Positions 24,624-35,651 of a stretch of 64,000 nucleotides of DNA are shown here, one piece after another; position 1 is the stretch's first letter; every line of letters begins with the position of its first letter. Made by a program: the position numbers and the translations under genes. Source of the DNA: Lichtheimia corymbifera B2541 (Eukaryota; Mucoromycota; Mucoromycetes; Mucorales; Lichtheimiaceae). The notes under the pieces were generated by a model, which had not been told where the DNA came from, made no database searches, and was given only the letters and a program-made list of their open reading frames with translations. The stretch spans positions 1 to 64,000 of the forward strand of contig JNEU01000725.1 of assembly GCA_000697475.1 (NCBI GenBank), given 5' to 3'.

Positions 24624-25303
24624 GGTTGACGATGAGAGATAGAAATTAGAAAAAGGTGTTGTGTGCAGGATGATTTTAATTCAGGGTACCTTTTATATAC
24701 AAGGGTTTACGTTTCGCGAATGATACTGGGTGCATATGTGCATGATGGGATACGGAGCAAAAACGCAATAGATAAAGAAACTCCTCATGGGTAACGCACC
24801 ATTTTGCCATTGGGTGAATTTGAGATCATTTCCACCACAATTGGCAAGTTGTTGGAGACCAATCGTGAACCATTTCCCCCTCCACACCAACATTTCATCC
24901 ACGCACACACACACACGCACCATGCATGGCTGTGGTTCGTTGATGCTAAATTACTTTTGTGCATTCAATTCGCTTATTACGGGTGATTTATTATCATGGG
25001 ATCATCCATCATAAATCAACGATTCCCTAGTGAAGCGAGCTTCTTTGTATGTGTGTGCTCTGAGAAAAAAAAACAGTCTTTTATTATGATCGACAATGAA
25101 AAGCGGTTATATGGAACAACGAGAACTTTGTTTGGTGGATGTTTATTGGATACTTCTAATGCAACTGCCATTGGTGATGGTGGTGTTGTTCTTGTGGACT
25201 ATTATGGGCACCTGTCAAATGTCGGAGAAGACGACTCCTCTTTTTACTGCTTGATCAAGGAAAACTTTTCTTATTCGGTCGTCGAAGCATACTCCTCTCT
25301 CCA
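24624..25303. other. Intergenic, divergent promoter region
   Basis: About 680 bases between divergent genes. A (CA)n run lies at 24903-24918. A plus-strand frame from ATG 25087 runs in a different frame into the Mod5 coding region; it could act as an upstream frame but shows no domain. Confidence 0.5.
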
Positions 25304-27128
25304 ATGCATAAGATTGCAACCGTCATTGGCACCACGGGTGTCGGCAAATCGCAGCTGGCTGTCGAACTTTGCAAGGCTCTTTGTGGACAAGTGATCAATG
25401 CTGACTCAATGCAGGTTCTTTTGACGATAACTGCGACAATGACCAAGGTGTTGACTCTCTTCAAACAAATAGGTCTATAAGGGTCTAGATATCATCACCA
25501 ACAAGATGCCTGTGCATGAACGACAAGATATACCTCATCATCTGATGGATTTTCTCGAGCCAGAAGAAGAATACAAGGTTACTGATTTTCAAAATGACGC
25601 GACTCGTTGTGTAAGTTGTGTGTGTTTATGTGTGCATGATGATCTCAATCTCATTTCAGTATAATAGATCGAGGATCTAAGTGCAAAAAAGCAATTACCA
25701 GTGGTTGTTGGCGGCACCAATTATTATATTCAATCACTACTCTGGCACAGCATGTTGATTACGGACCAAGAAACACAACCCAAACCGACAGAGTTGGATC
25801 ATCTTGATACCCAGGAGCTTTTGACCCGTTTACAAAAGGTGGATCCTATCATGGCCAACCGATGGCATCCTTCGGATCGACGCAAGATTATACGCAGCCT
25901 ACAAATCTATTATCAAACGGGGCGTCCACAAAGCGAGATTATCAAAGAGCAGCAAGAACACCACGAACGACATGGTGTCCAAGCAAGGTAAGCTATGTCA
26001 CATGAAATAATACGACATGTATTGATTTTTTTTCTTGGGTTGATTAGATTCAAATCATTGATATTCTGGTTATATGCGGATCCTTCCAAACTCAATCCTC
26101 GGCTAGATGACCGTGTGGATACCATGATCAAGGTAAGGATAAGGAATGAATGAGTGGTCCATGCAAGGAGGAAAAAACTAACACGCTTGCCTGGGTAACA
26201 CAGGATGGTCTATTCGACGAGATCAAGTCCCTGAGAAAGCAAGTAGTGGATGGCCAAGTTAAGCTACCCGGTCAGGATCTTGAAAAATACCAACGTGGTC
26301 TATGGCAGGCTATAGGTAAGAGTTTGGTTAGGAAATGCAGAGGATGCACATTGGCTGACGATTACTTTCCACATACAAGGCTACAAAGAATTCGATCCTT
26401 ATTTTTCAGCCATTGAGCAGGATACACATGGGGAAAAGGAGTTGGATAAGATACGCAATGAGTGTACCGAGCGAATGAAATCAGCAACACGACGTTATGC
26501 AAAACGACAAGTACAATGGATTCGCAACAAATTGTTACCGATTGTGGCCAAATCCAAGGATGTCGACATATACCTCTTGGATGCGACTGGTACGGAAAAT
26601 AGGATGGGATTATGTCATGAAAGATCCTTGCTGATAGGAGAGAGTAGATCTTGATACCTGGGAGACAAATGTACGGTTACCAGCAATACAGGTCGCTGAA
26701 GGTAATACCAAGGTTATCTCGAAACAAACAAGGATGGCATTATTGATGATCCATGATGATAGCTTTCCACAAGAATGAAACAATGCCCGATCCGCTGAGT
26801 TTGAGTTCAATTGCATCAACAATGCTATCACCATCATCGTCTCGTCTTGAGTATGTTTTATTCTCGATCCTCTCTTCATGATCAATTCTAATCATGGATT
26901 GTGTCCAATAGTTCCCAGACACGTGTATTGACTTGGCAAAAACACACTTGTTCTGTTTGCAAGGCGGCCAGTGGTGAAAGCTTGATCGTGAATGGTGATC
27001 TGGAGTGGAAACAACATTTATCCAGCCGTGGTCATCGAGCAGCGCTGAAACGACAAAACAATGCCACCCGTAACCAAGCAACAACACAAGAGAAACGCAG
27101 CAAAATAAACGACACGACCGATGAATAA
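25304..27128 (+). CDS. MOD5: tRNA dimethylallyltransferase (Mod5/TRIT1)
   Basis: Nine exons: 25304-25414, 25473-25610, 25668-25987, 26048-26132, 26204-26315, 26380-26589, 26648-26701, 26763-26850, 26912-27128; 444 aa, near human TRIT1 (467). It adds an isopentenyl group from DMAPP to A37 of tRNAs reading UNN codons. Visible are the P-loop GTTGVGKSQLAVEL, INADSMQVYKGLDIITNK, the DIPHHLMDFLEP catalytic loop, VVGGTNYYIQSLLW, and RRYAKRQVQWIRNK. Near the C-terminus a matrin-type C2H2 zinc finger (CSVCKAASG ... WKQHLSSRGHRAALKR) is present, as in eukaryotic members; the tail is basic and may be nuclear. The very short N-terminus ahead of the P-loop (about 6 residues) argues against an N-terminal mitochondrial presequence from this start. 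Confidence 0.94.
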
Positions 27129-27152
27129 CGGGATACAGCAAAAACAAGTCTA

Positions 27153-27225
27153 TGCGGCCGCCGGGAATCGAACCCGGTCATCCCGCTTGGGGGGCGGGCA
27201 TCTTAAACCATCCGATCCCGACCGC
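27153..27225 (-). tRNA. tRNA-Gly(CCC)-like gene
   Basis: Read on the minus strand, the 73 bases fold as a cloverleaf: a 7-bp acceptor stem (GCGGTCG with CGGCCGC, one G-T pair), a T arm CCGGG-TTCGATT-CCCGG, a 5-bp anticodon stem CCCGC/GCGGG with loop CCCCCAA, and a short D stem ATC/GAT. The anticodon is CCC, and A73 with G1-C72, C2-G71, G3-C70 fits glycine identity. Two near-universal bases differ: position 8 is G instead of T, and position 33 is C instead of T. The internal B box (GGTTCGATTCC) is perfect, the A box poor. It may be a diverged functional tRNA or a pseudogene. It starts 25 bases after the Mod5 stop, on the other strand. Confidence 0.65.
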
Positions 27226-27828
27226 TGGAGTGCTAAAAATAGCAATAAAATGCTAGAAAAAACGTTATAGGTTACACAAAGAAAAGCATTAGTATAGGAG
27301 AAGATAAAGGAATCATTTTTATCATCAGAATAAAGAAAACAAGTGGGGTTGAAGCAAAAAATGGAGTAAAAAAGGAAAACAGGCTAGAAAAGCATGAATG
27401 AGGAGTTGACGTTCCACCAATGATCGGGAGGCTGGTTTTCGATGAATACTTTTCACTCCGCACAAGAATAGCCGATTGATGATCAAGCTTTTTCTCTCTT
27501 TCCACATCATCATCCATTTTATATAGTTGTTGCAACTATCGCTATTGAAACGTACAGTAAAACCATGGCAACATGATTCTTTTACAATTATTTGAGTTGT
27601 TTTCTTTTTCCATGTGCTGACAAATGGAAGGAATTTTTTTTTGTTTTGTCCTTTATATTTCAACAAGAAGCAAAAAAGCGTTTAAAGAGAAACGACTCGT
27701 TGTCTTATCTCCCATCCTTTATATAACTTCTGGTAAATACGACTACTCTAAAAAGCCAAGTATTGGCTGATTAACCACTGCTGCTTTGCCATCTTATATA
27801 TATCAGCACCAGCTACGGTTGCAATTCA
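27226..27828. other. Intergenic
   Basis: About 600 AT-rich bases between the tRNA-like gene and the heat shock factor. Overlapping minus-strand frames at 27272-27666 are low-complexity (Phe/Ser/Leu) and not credible. A TATATATA stretch lies at 27796-27803, about 30 bases before the next start codon. Confidence 0.55.
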
Positions 27829-30293
27829 ATGCCTCGACCTTCTCGACCCCAGGCATTCCATGTCAGGAAACGAGGATCGTCGTCCGATGAAGACAGTTTG
27901 AACGTGTCAGAATCAACAGCAGCTAGTGTTACGCAAAGAAAGAACAAAGGCAAAGGAGCGAGCGCACGCAGTCGAAGAAAGCGATATCGTGCCACCCGTT
28001 CAGACGACGACGACGACGAAGAAGACTTTGACGACGAAGAAGACGATGATGATGACGAAGCATATACTCTTGCAGCGGATGGTGGTGGTGGTGGTGGCGT
28101 CACTCAAGCCAGTATCACTCAAGCCAGTGTACCAGCATTCTTGCATAAGCTTTACAGGTACGATAAAAAAAAGAAACCAGCAGCAGTAGAATCTTTTTGA
28201 ACTCATCGTGTCTATGTTAAAAGTATGATTGACGAGCCGACAACTGACAAGCATGTTCGTTGGTCCGAGAGTGGGAAATCATTCATTGGTAAGAATCGAG
28301 TTTATGATGAATGATGATGATGAAGGTACTTATCATGAAACGATAGTGGAAGATCATGAAGGATTTGCAAAGACGATCTTGCCTTTGTATTATAAGCATT
28401 GCAAGTTTGCTTCCTTTGTGCGTCAGCTCAATATGTACGATTTCCACAAAATACCAGCAGTGCAACAAGGCGCCTTGTTCCAAAACAACGAGCATGATTT
28501 ATGGGAGTTTAGTCATGATCACTTTTATCGTGGATGCAATAACAAGTTGGCCCTCGTGACACGCAAACGCAACAAGAATCTCGAGAGCAGCACGACACGT
28601 AGTTCTTTGACATTGGCCAAGCTTGTGCGTGATATTGCCAGTATTCGCAAGCATCAAGCTGGTATCACATCCGATCTGAGCAGCCTTCAAAGTGACAACG
28701 CTACCTTGTGGCAAGAATCATTCGCAGCACGTGAAAAGCATCAGCAACATCAAGAGGTCCTCAACAAGATATTGCAGTTCTTGACAACCGTTTTTACCAA
28801 CGACGACACCCTTCTCCAAACAACGGCACAACAATTACGAGGGCCCTTTATGCTTGGCAAAGATAACGAGTACATCAGTCTCACCGGTCAACCTTCATCA
28901 GGTATGTCTGGATATTTAGTGTACAAGCAGGATAATGATCTTGATCCACCCTATCCCACGCTTGTACAGGATGTCGAAATAGCCCGTTGATCATATCATT
29001 TCCTCTTTCTGTATTCCTCTCTCTTTCTTTTTACCTGCTATTTAAGCAGAGGGTGGTCAGGAATCCATCACTGGAAAATCAGCCACTAGTTTGATCGTCG
29101 AAGCAGCGAGCCTTGTTGGTATGACCCCATCACCATCGACAGCGAGCAGTGAAACGAAACAGCTCAATGATGATAACCAAACGCAACAGCAACAACAACA
29201 ACGTGATGAGGCTTTGGGTAGGTGCCAATCCACAGAAGCAGCCCGATTTCAAGAGGCGGTCAATAGGACGTTATCATCCTTATCATACTCAATGCTTTCT
29301 CTCTTTGATTTGCCTAAAACTACAGGTTCATCATTATCATCATCACCATCAGGCGGAGGAGGAGGATCGTTCCAAGGACCACCAACTAGTGATATCACTA
29401 ATCCCTTTCCTGATGCATTCAATCAAGTATCATGTTCAGCAGAAACCATCACTCAAGACATTGATGACCTGGAGGCTGATATTGAAGCACTTGCCTCTCA
29501 TATTGGGATTGACTCGAACCATTTCGGAGAGGCCTTTGATTACAATGAGCACATGGATGATTTTCGGGATGGCTATGGTTCAATGATTGCAGGTGCATCT
29601 CGTTCTGACAAGATACAACTATTTGAGCTTGCTGGTGGATCGCATGTCAGGAACAGATACGATGGCGAAGGAAGAGAAGCTTCATCAAAGGGTAAGAAAC
29701 CAGCTTCTGCAACACCCAATTCGAATGATGGTGGCGACAGCTTGTATCAACAACAGCATTCCTTTTCGGCAATTCCACCACCACCTCCGCAACAACATCA
29801 TCCTTATTCGAGTGCTGCTTCCATGGCTTCACGTGTTTCGTCACAGGTAAGGAAAGACATTATGGATCCCAAAGAGCTTTACTCATTCATTCTTTAATGA
29901 CAGCAACACAATCCAGCCACCGGTTCGATTCATGCTAATTTGTTCCAATCCTTTTACCATGGTATATCAATGGCACCACCCTCCTCCGGCAGTCAACCTC
30001 ATTATGTCGCTGTCCCTGTTCCTATTCCGGTCCCTGTATCTCTTGAGCAATACAATGCAGCTGCTGCAGGTGCACCTATTCCTGGAAGTAATCATCAACA
30101 GGGAGGAGGAGGAGGAACAATGACGCATGCCTACTATGCGGCTGCTGCCGCTGCTGCTGCTCAACACCAACAACAATCAGTCAATCAAGCATTATATTCC
30201 CCTGATGGTCCTTTAGCTGCACAACAACCACACAAAGGACATGGTACCCATACAAATCCACCTCCAGGCAGCGACAACAATCAATCAATGTAG
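27829..30293 (+). CDS. Heat shock transcription factor
   Basis: Five exons: 27829-28157, 28224-28288, 28347-28901, 29050-29846, 29904-30293; 711 aa. The HSF-type winged-helix DNA-binding domain lies at about residues 99-195: VPAFLHKLYSMIDEP, VRWSESGKSF, then FASFVRQLNMYDFHKI (the recognition helix) and DLWEFSHDHFYRGC. It is followed by a leucine-heptad oligomerisation region (LVRDIASIRKHQAGI ... LNKILQFL). The N-terminus ahead of the domain is unusual: basic stretch, then a long Asp/Glu run and a Gly run. The C-terminal half is low-complexity (poly-Gln, poly-Ser, poly-Ala, Pro), typical of activation regions. It should bind nTTCn/nGAAn arrays such as the one upstream of the Hsp70 gene in this window. 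An Skn7-like regulator is excluded because no receiver domain is present. Confidence 0.9.
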
Positions 30294-30702
30294 CAAAAGC
30301 ATCCTTTTCTTATAGCTATCACAATGAACAACAATACATTACTTTATCTTTTTGAGTTTTTTGTGGAAATGACTTGTGGTTTTTACTTAACAATGAGACA
30401 AAGGAATCTTGTGGAAACGACTTGCTTCAAAATGAAACAAAGTGATGCCGAGTAAAAGAAAGGAGGTCTGGGTTTACCATTGTGACACCACGGGATCCTG
30501 CACAGACCTCTTGTTTGAGCAAGTTGCATGATAGCGGTAGAGGATGACCACTATCATCGTTTGTTGTCAGGAATGACACACGCATTCATCACTTATCTGT
30601 TGTCAGCTACAGGCTATAAATACAAGCACAAAAAATTCACCCAACACCATTCCATCCTCTTTCTCTCACTTTCCATTTTCTCACCTGCTGAAAATTTTCA
30701 CC
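30294..30702. other. Intergenic
   Basis: About 410 bases. TATAAATA lies at 30615-30622, about 80 bases before the bHLH start codon, and is a good candidate core promoter. A frame from ATG 30528 runs through this region in phase with the bHLH exon, but its predicted N-terminus has no domain and crosses the TATA box and a probable intron. Confidence 0.55.
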
Positions 30703-31121
30703 ATGATGTGCGTAATGTAATCCCCATTTCAATCCACCTAATTACTGACTTTCTCCCCACCTCCCATAGGTCCAGTAAGAAGCAAATGAAGGTTCCATCT
30801 TCCTCATCCTCTTCCAAGATGCCATCCTATGAGTATCAACAACGTTATGACAAGCGTGATCATTATCTTCAACAAATGATAATCGACAATCAACGCCGTG
30901 CCATTGAACGACGAAATGAAATGGCTCGTTTGCGACGTGAGAATCTTGCCAAGGGTTTTGCAGCTTTAGATGCCGAGCTTCCTGAAGCCAATACTCGTCG
31001 TACCCAAGTCCGTGTATTGAACGATGCCACTGAATACGTTCGTGTACTCAAGAACCAAGGCGAAGGCGAAGAAGGAGACGCTACGATGCGAGATGATGAT
31101 AACGATCAAGACATGCAGTAA
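30703..31121 (+). CDS. Small bHLH (Max-like) protein
   Basis: Two exons: 30703-30707 and 30770-31121; 118 aa. The start codon lies in a five-base coding exon, ATGAT, and the intron (GTGCGT...CCATAG) closes in frame to give MMSSKKQMK. A later in-frame ATG could also serve. Residues 45-95 form a basic helix-loop-helix: basic part RRAIERRNEMARLRREN, helix 1 LAKGFAALDAELP, loop, helix 2 RTQVRVLNDATEYVRVLKNQ. It resembles Max-type proteins, but the usual H-N-x-L-E-R-x-R-R order is altered, so E-box binding is uncertain. There is no leucine zipper; an acidic tail follows. It could act as a small dimer partner. The TATA box about 80 bases upstream supports this start. Confidence 0.68.
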
Positions 31122-31442
31122 ACAGCCCACACAGAAAAGATTTTGCAAGCTACTATTACTATCCATCAACTGAAAGAGTCATTATTCGCTTTTATTTTTT
31201 GATCTTTGACATTGACTCAATAAACTGTATGCATCATTGTTGTTGTTAAATGTGAGGAGTGGTGGCTATTACAACCGCAGAAGGAATAATTTTTCAAAAA
31301 GCGAATCAGGCAAAGGAGACCTCTTCTTCTCATATCTCTTCACGCGTTTTCTTTCTCCACCCAACCCCTTTCCCTTATTCTTATACACCGTCCTTTTACC
31401 CGCCAACCCTCTGCTCGATATTTCATATATACGTCACGAACG

Positions 31443-33065
31443 ATGGAGCAGCCTCGTAACCCCAACAATCGTCCCATTGGTGGTTCCAAAGAAGCTGTTC
31501 CATTGCAACAATCCGAGGGATATCGAAAAGCCCTTCGTCAACAACTGGCTGCATGCAAGTTCTATCTCGATGGAGTGGATGCTCACAATGAAAAGCAAAT
31601 ACGAAATCGCTTCCAGTTATTAGGCTTGGTGAGTGTGTTATTGTGTGTGTGTCTCTCTCTATTTGGAGTGGTCTACTAACTCAGGGAATATTATTTTAGC
31701 AATCAGTGGAGCCTTTCTTTTCCAAAAAATGCACGCATGTGGTGACCACCACACCATTCAACGACAAGAAACTTGGAGAGAAACAACCAACGTCGAATCC
31801 AATCATTGATAATGCTGTCAAATGGAATATCAAAGTTTGGAGTCTTGATAGTAAGTCAAAAACTGCTATTTTGCATAATCGTTTACTTATATATCTTTAT
31901 TATAGAGTTACAGCGTCACCTTCAAAAAATGATGGAAGGCAATGGCAGCGGACATCGTGCAGCAGGAAGGGGAAAGATTGATAAGCTCATGGCGTTGGAA
32001 AAGGCCTATGGTGTTGGCACGAGTCATGGTGAACGGCATCATCCTGTCTTTATTCCTTTTACCGAATACTACTTGTCAGTCGAGGACGCAACTCAAATCC
32101 ATCGCCCAGTGACACAAAAGCAATGGAAGAAGAATGAAGCTGGATGGCCATTTTTAAAGAAGACACCAGCACCCAAATCACCTTTTGCTCGTATCCCTGT
32201 GAGACCACCACAACCTCAACCACCCGCAACATCAGCATCAGCAGAACAAAAAGCTGGCATGGACAATAAGCAGCAAGCAGATGTTCAGTTACTACCTGGA
32301 AAACAATTAGCTGTCAAAGATAGTAACGCCAATCCAGCATCACCGGTGCCTTCTGATATGTTAAAGCCATCTGGTATTCGACCCACCTCGACAACAACAC
32401 GGATCAATACAACAGCTATACACACAACGACCACGACAGCCAATACAACGTCTCGACTCACCTCCAAAGCATACAATGACAAAAGACAAGCCCATGATGA
32501 CAATGTCGCAAAGCTGGATCGACGTATGGTGGATAACAATACCGTCAGAACAGCAGCCGTAACAAAAGCAGCCAACAATGTTGCGCAAAAGATGAATGAT
32601 GCAGATGCCATGCGTGCCAAGAACAACATGAAGAAGAAAATGGAACAGGAATTGAATTACTGTGAGAATTGCAACAAGCGATTTAGCAATCTTAATGAGG
32701 TAAGGATTTTTTTTTATTAATGGTGGTGATGGTCATCGTCCTGACAACTTTGTTTTTGATAGCATATACAAGAAAAAGGTCATTTGGCTTTCATCAAGGA
32801 TCAAAACAACTTTAAACAGCTGGATGCACTGCTTGCCACGGTTCGACGACAATACAAGCAACCATTACCGAGCCATATGAAACCCGACATTGATACCAAT
32901 ATCGATGGAGATGATGTTCAATTCGAATGGGATGGGGCTGGCACAAAACGACCCATCCACTACATGGATGTCGATGAAGGAGAACCTCCACTTGCCAAAC
33001 GTTCAACTGCTTCTGCTTCTGCTGCTGCTGCTGCTGCTTCGTCATACCCTCCTCCTTCTCAGTAG
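31443..33065 (+). CDS. DBF4: Dbf4, regulatory subunit of Cdc7 kinase
   Basis: Four exons: 31443-31628, 31700-31850, 31906-32699, 32763-33065; 477 aa. Dbf4 binds and activates Cdc7, which phosphorylates MCM to fire replication origins. The three conserved motifs are visible in order: motif N, a BRCT-like unit (LAACKFYLDGVDAHNEKQI ... FFSKKCTHVVTTTPFNDKK); motif M, RHHPVFIPFTEYYLSVEDATQIHRPV, the Cdc7-binding segment; and motif C, the Dbf4-type CCHH zinc finger (YCENCNKRFSNLNEHIQEKGHLAF), split by the last intron. The linker between M and C is Thr/Ala/Pro-rich. A poly-Ala stretch and Pro end the protein. The divergence outside the motifs is normal for the family. Confidence 0.93.
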
Positions 33066-33348
33066 CTGTAGTAGTCCTCATAGTAGTGGTAGTAGCAATC
33101 GTAGTAGAAATCTCATCACTTTTTCATATCATGTAAATAGTAAATTGCATAACTTTCATTCTTATCTTATTAAAGCATTAAAGAGGGATAAAGAACAAAG
33201 CTCGAAAAGATTCCACGTGGTTCTCCAGATGATATCCTGCATTTGTGTCATAGGCAGTCACTTTACCCAAACGGAGTTGTCGTGGGATAATGAAGGTTTT
33301 CTGCACGACACGTCCTCTCTCTTTTTCTCTTTCTCCCTTTTATTCCAT

Positions 33349-33667
33349 ATGTCTGAAACCAACGATAATAAGCCCAACGAAGTCGACCGCCTGAACAAGT
33401 TTGTCGAGGCTGCACCACAATACAGCTACAATATCGACCAATACCGAGGTCAAATCTGTCGCCAGTTGCCTGGAGGTCAAGAAGAGTGTTTGAAGCTTAG
33501 CCTTGAATGTAAGTAGTGTGGTATGCGGAACAAATAAAAGGGTTGCGGATACTAAAGAGTGATTCTATATAGACACGGAGATGTTTTCGCAAATGCAAAA
33601 GTTGGGCTTCTTTTGTGCTTTGCCTATGGATCCAAAGAAGACTCATATGGAGTGCACTCGTGTATAA
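33349..33667 (+). CDS. Unknown 84-aa cysteine-containing protein
   Basis: Two exons: 33349-33508 and 33573-33667; phase closes, GT-AG intron of 64 nt. The start codon sits in a pyrimidine-rich context (CTTTTATTCCATATG). The protein is soluble-looking and helical, with four cysteines (ICRQLP, EECLKL, FFCALP, MECTRV). They are not in a clear twin CX9C pattern, so import by the mitochondrial Mia40 pathway is only a guess. I do not recognise the family. It lies between Dbf4 and the Myb-like gene with no functional link visible. Confidence 0.6.
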
Positions 33668-34404
33668 ACAAGTCTCGTCGTCGTCGTCATCAGCAACAAA
33701 AGAAAAAGGAAAAAAAAACCAGCACCAAAACACCCCTACCATCACCCCTACTCTATAGAGACCCACGACAAAAAAACAGGGAAACGTACACTGTCAATAT
33801 AATGTATCCGCTCGCCTATCCCTCCTCATCATCATCATCAACAAGCTACTACTTTTATACGACAAAGCCCGTTGTGCGTATTTTTCTACAGAGATTGTTT
33901 GACGTATTTACTCGTGTAACTTGACCCTGGCTCCGCTGACGCGGGGAACCCAACACAGCAAAATGGGTGTGTGTACATACATATATAACTATGGGCCAAC
34001 ACTCTTATCTACATTCGTTTCTCGGATAATGTCCATGTCAACAACAACACCAACAACAGGCTTCTTGTAAAAGAAAACGCCATGAGGATGTTGCATGGAA
34101 GCTGGGGGCTGTGTATAGAAAACCATGGCCGTAATACTTTTAAAAAGCCGCAACCTGGCTCGGTTCTTGCGTTACCACCGAGGTTTGACATGTTGATTTA
34201 GCTGATCAATTATCGCCGACATGTTGACATGGCCGTTTCGTTTTTTTTCCTACCTCATTTTGTATCCTTATCCCTATCATCGGCATTCATGTTCTATACG
34301 CTTTATTAAAAAGGGTGCAATGCAAATGTGTGTATGTGTATATGTTAAAGTGAGGGGTAAATGCTAGTGGGAATATATGTTTCCATGGTATTATGATCAT
34401 CATC
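33668..34404. other. Intergenic, convergent genes
   Basis: About 740 bases between convergent genes. It contains (TCA)n at 33827-33841 and otherwise no coding signal; the frames present are short and antisense to one another. Confidence 0.55.
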
Positions 34405-35154
34405 CTACTCATCCTCGATATCATCCACATCTTCCTCGTCCTCCTCATCATCATCATCGACTTGATCACTCTCATTTTCTTCTTCTGTAGGTTCTTGAGC
34501 TGCCATCTTTTCCAGATATTGGACAATGGAACGGTACACTTCACGACGCCATTGGTCTTTGCAAGCTTTACGTGATCGACCCACTTTGCATGCAATAGGA
34601 CCCCAACGAAAAGTAGACATATCCTCCAATTGCTTATCCTCTGCGATAGCTAGAAACAGCTTGAGACGCTCATGAGCCCGCCATCGAGGCCGAATTTTGC
34701 CTCCTTTTGCACCACGATGATGATAATGATCATGGATGACGCTGCTACTGCTACTGCTTGTGCTGGTCATGGTAGTTCGGCGAGGACGGTGATGCATTAT
34801 GTCAGTAGTCGTTGTACTACTACCACCACTGTTATTGCTTGCAATTCGACGACGACGGATTGTTCGAGTAGGAGGAGATGGAGATTGGATTCCATTCTCA
34901 GAGGCAGCAGCCTTATTTTTCTTTTTGGATGGCATTGGATCTTGATCTGTGGCATGGGTAATCATTTGAATATCCATCATGGAGGATGAAGGTGTAGTGA
35001 CAAAAGATGGCGGATCAATATGATGAAGACGATGATGAAAGGATGGGGATGAAGGTCGAGATGAAAGTAAAGAATCGATAGGAGGAAGCATAATGACAGG
35101 TTCCTTTCTCAGGTTGAGTAAGAAGCTAGCTGCTTGAATATCTTCAGACGACAT
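34405..35154 (-). CDS. Myb/SANT-domain protein
   Basis: Single exon, 249 aa from ATG 35154. Residues 1-165 are low-complexity (Ser, Thr, His, Pro, basic runs such as KKKNKAAA and RRRR). A single Myb/SANT-like helical domain follows at about 170-220: WRAHERLKLFLAIAEDKQL, then FRWGPIACKVGRSRKACKD and QWRREV, with the spaced aromatic residues and R-S-x-x-x-C/Q-x-x-W pattern of a third helix. The last 30 residues are nearly all Asp and Glu. It is probably a DNA- or chromatin-binding regulator. A TATATATA box at 35184-35191 lies only 30 bases upstream of this ATG, so the leader is very short or the true start is a later Met (residue 22). Confidence 0.7.
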   Translation of the reverse strand: MSSEDIQAASFLLNLRKEPVIMLPPIDSLLSSRPSSPSFHHRLHHIDPPSFVTTPSSSMMDIQMITHATDQDPMPSKKKNKAAASENGIQSPSPPTRTIRRRRIASNNSGGSSTTTTDIMHHRPRRTTMTSTSSSSSSVIHDHYHHRGAKGGKIRPRWRAHERLKLFLAIAEDKQLEDMSTFRWGPIACKVGRSRKACKDQWRREVYRSIVQYLEKMAAQEPTEEENESDQVDDDDEEDEEDVDDIEDE

Positions 35155-35651
35155 GCTCAAAATCAAGGGGCGGATGGGAAGATTATATATAGGGAAAAAT
35201 GTATAGGTTGTTGTTGTCGATGTATGTAGGAAAGAAAGAAAAAAGAAGAGGTGATTCATGCTTTTTATATTGTCATGCTCTAATATTGGATACAAAGTCT
35301 CCATGTCTTGCTGCTATGGGCTCCTTTATACACCGTGTAATTCATCCATGGTTGTTGTTGCATGTCTTTTATGAGCAAAAGCGGTTATGGGCTTGTGTGT
35401 GTGTCCTTTCAAAGTGTCCCAAAGTGCTCTTTCTCTTCTTTGTCACAGGAAAAGAAAAGGGGGAAAGATGTAAATGCGAATATGTGCTTCATTTTATGAT
35501 TCTTGTCAGTGGAACTCGTTTCATTTGCTCATTATGGATCTGCCCTTGATTATAGTTTGTTCTTTGTTCACTTATCACGGGGGCAATGCATTGCATTCGA
35601 AAAAGATTCTTTTGGATATGGTTGATGGTGAAAAGATAATGACTCTTTTTT
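35155..35651. other. Intergenic
   Basis: About 500 bases between the Myb-like start and the stop of the amino-acid transporter. Plus-strand frames at 35199-35668 show no domain. Apart from the TATA box nothing is supported. Confidence 0.5.
35184..35191 (-). promoter_or_regulatory. TATA box of the Myb-like gene
   Basis: TATATATA on the minus strand, 30 bases upstream of the predicted start codon at 35154. The short distance is unusual. Confidence 0.4.

Noticed and set aside
25087..25394. Plus-strand frame ahead of Mod5
   Set aside because: It overlaps the Mod5 start in another frame, and the Mod5 frame carries the P-loop. At most it is an upstream open frame.
27272..27666. Minus-strand 87- and 113-codon frames after the tRNA-like gene
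   Set aside because: Phe/Ser/Leu-rich low complexity from AT-rich DNA, no start context or family.
28000..28254. Frames opposite the heat shock factor N-terminus
   Set aside because: Antisense of the (GAC)n/(GAA)n acidic stretch, giving poly-Val/Phe with no meaning.
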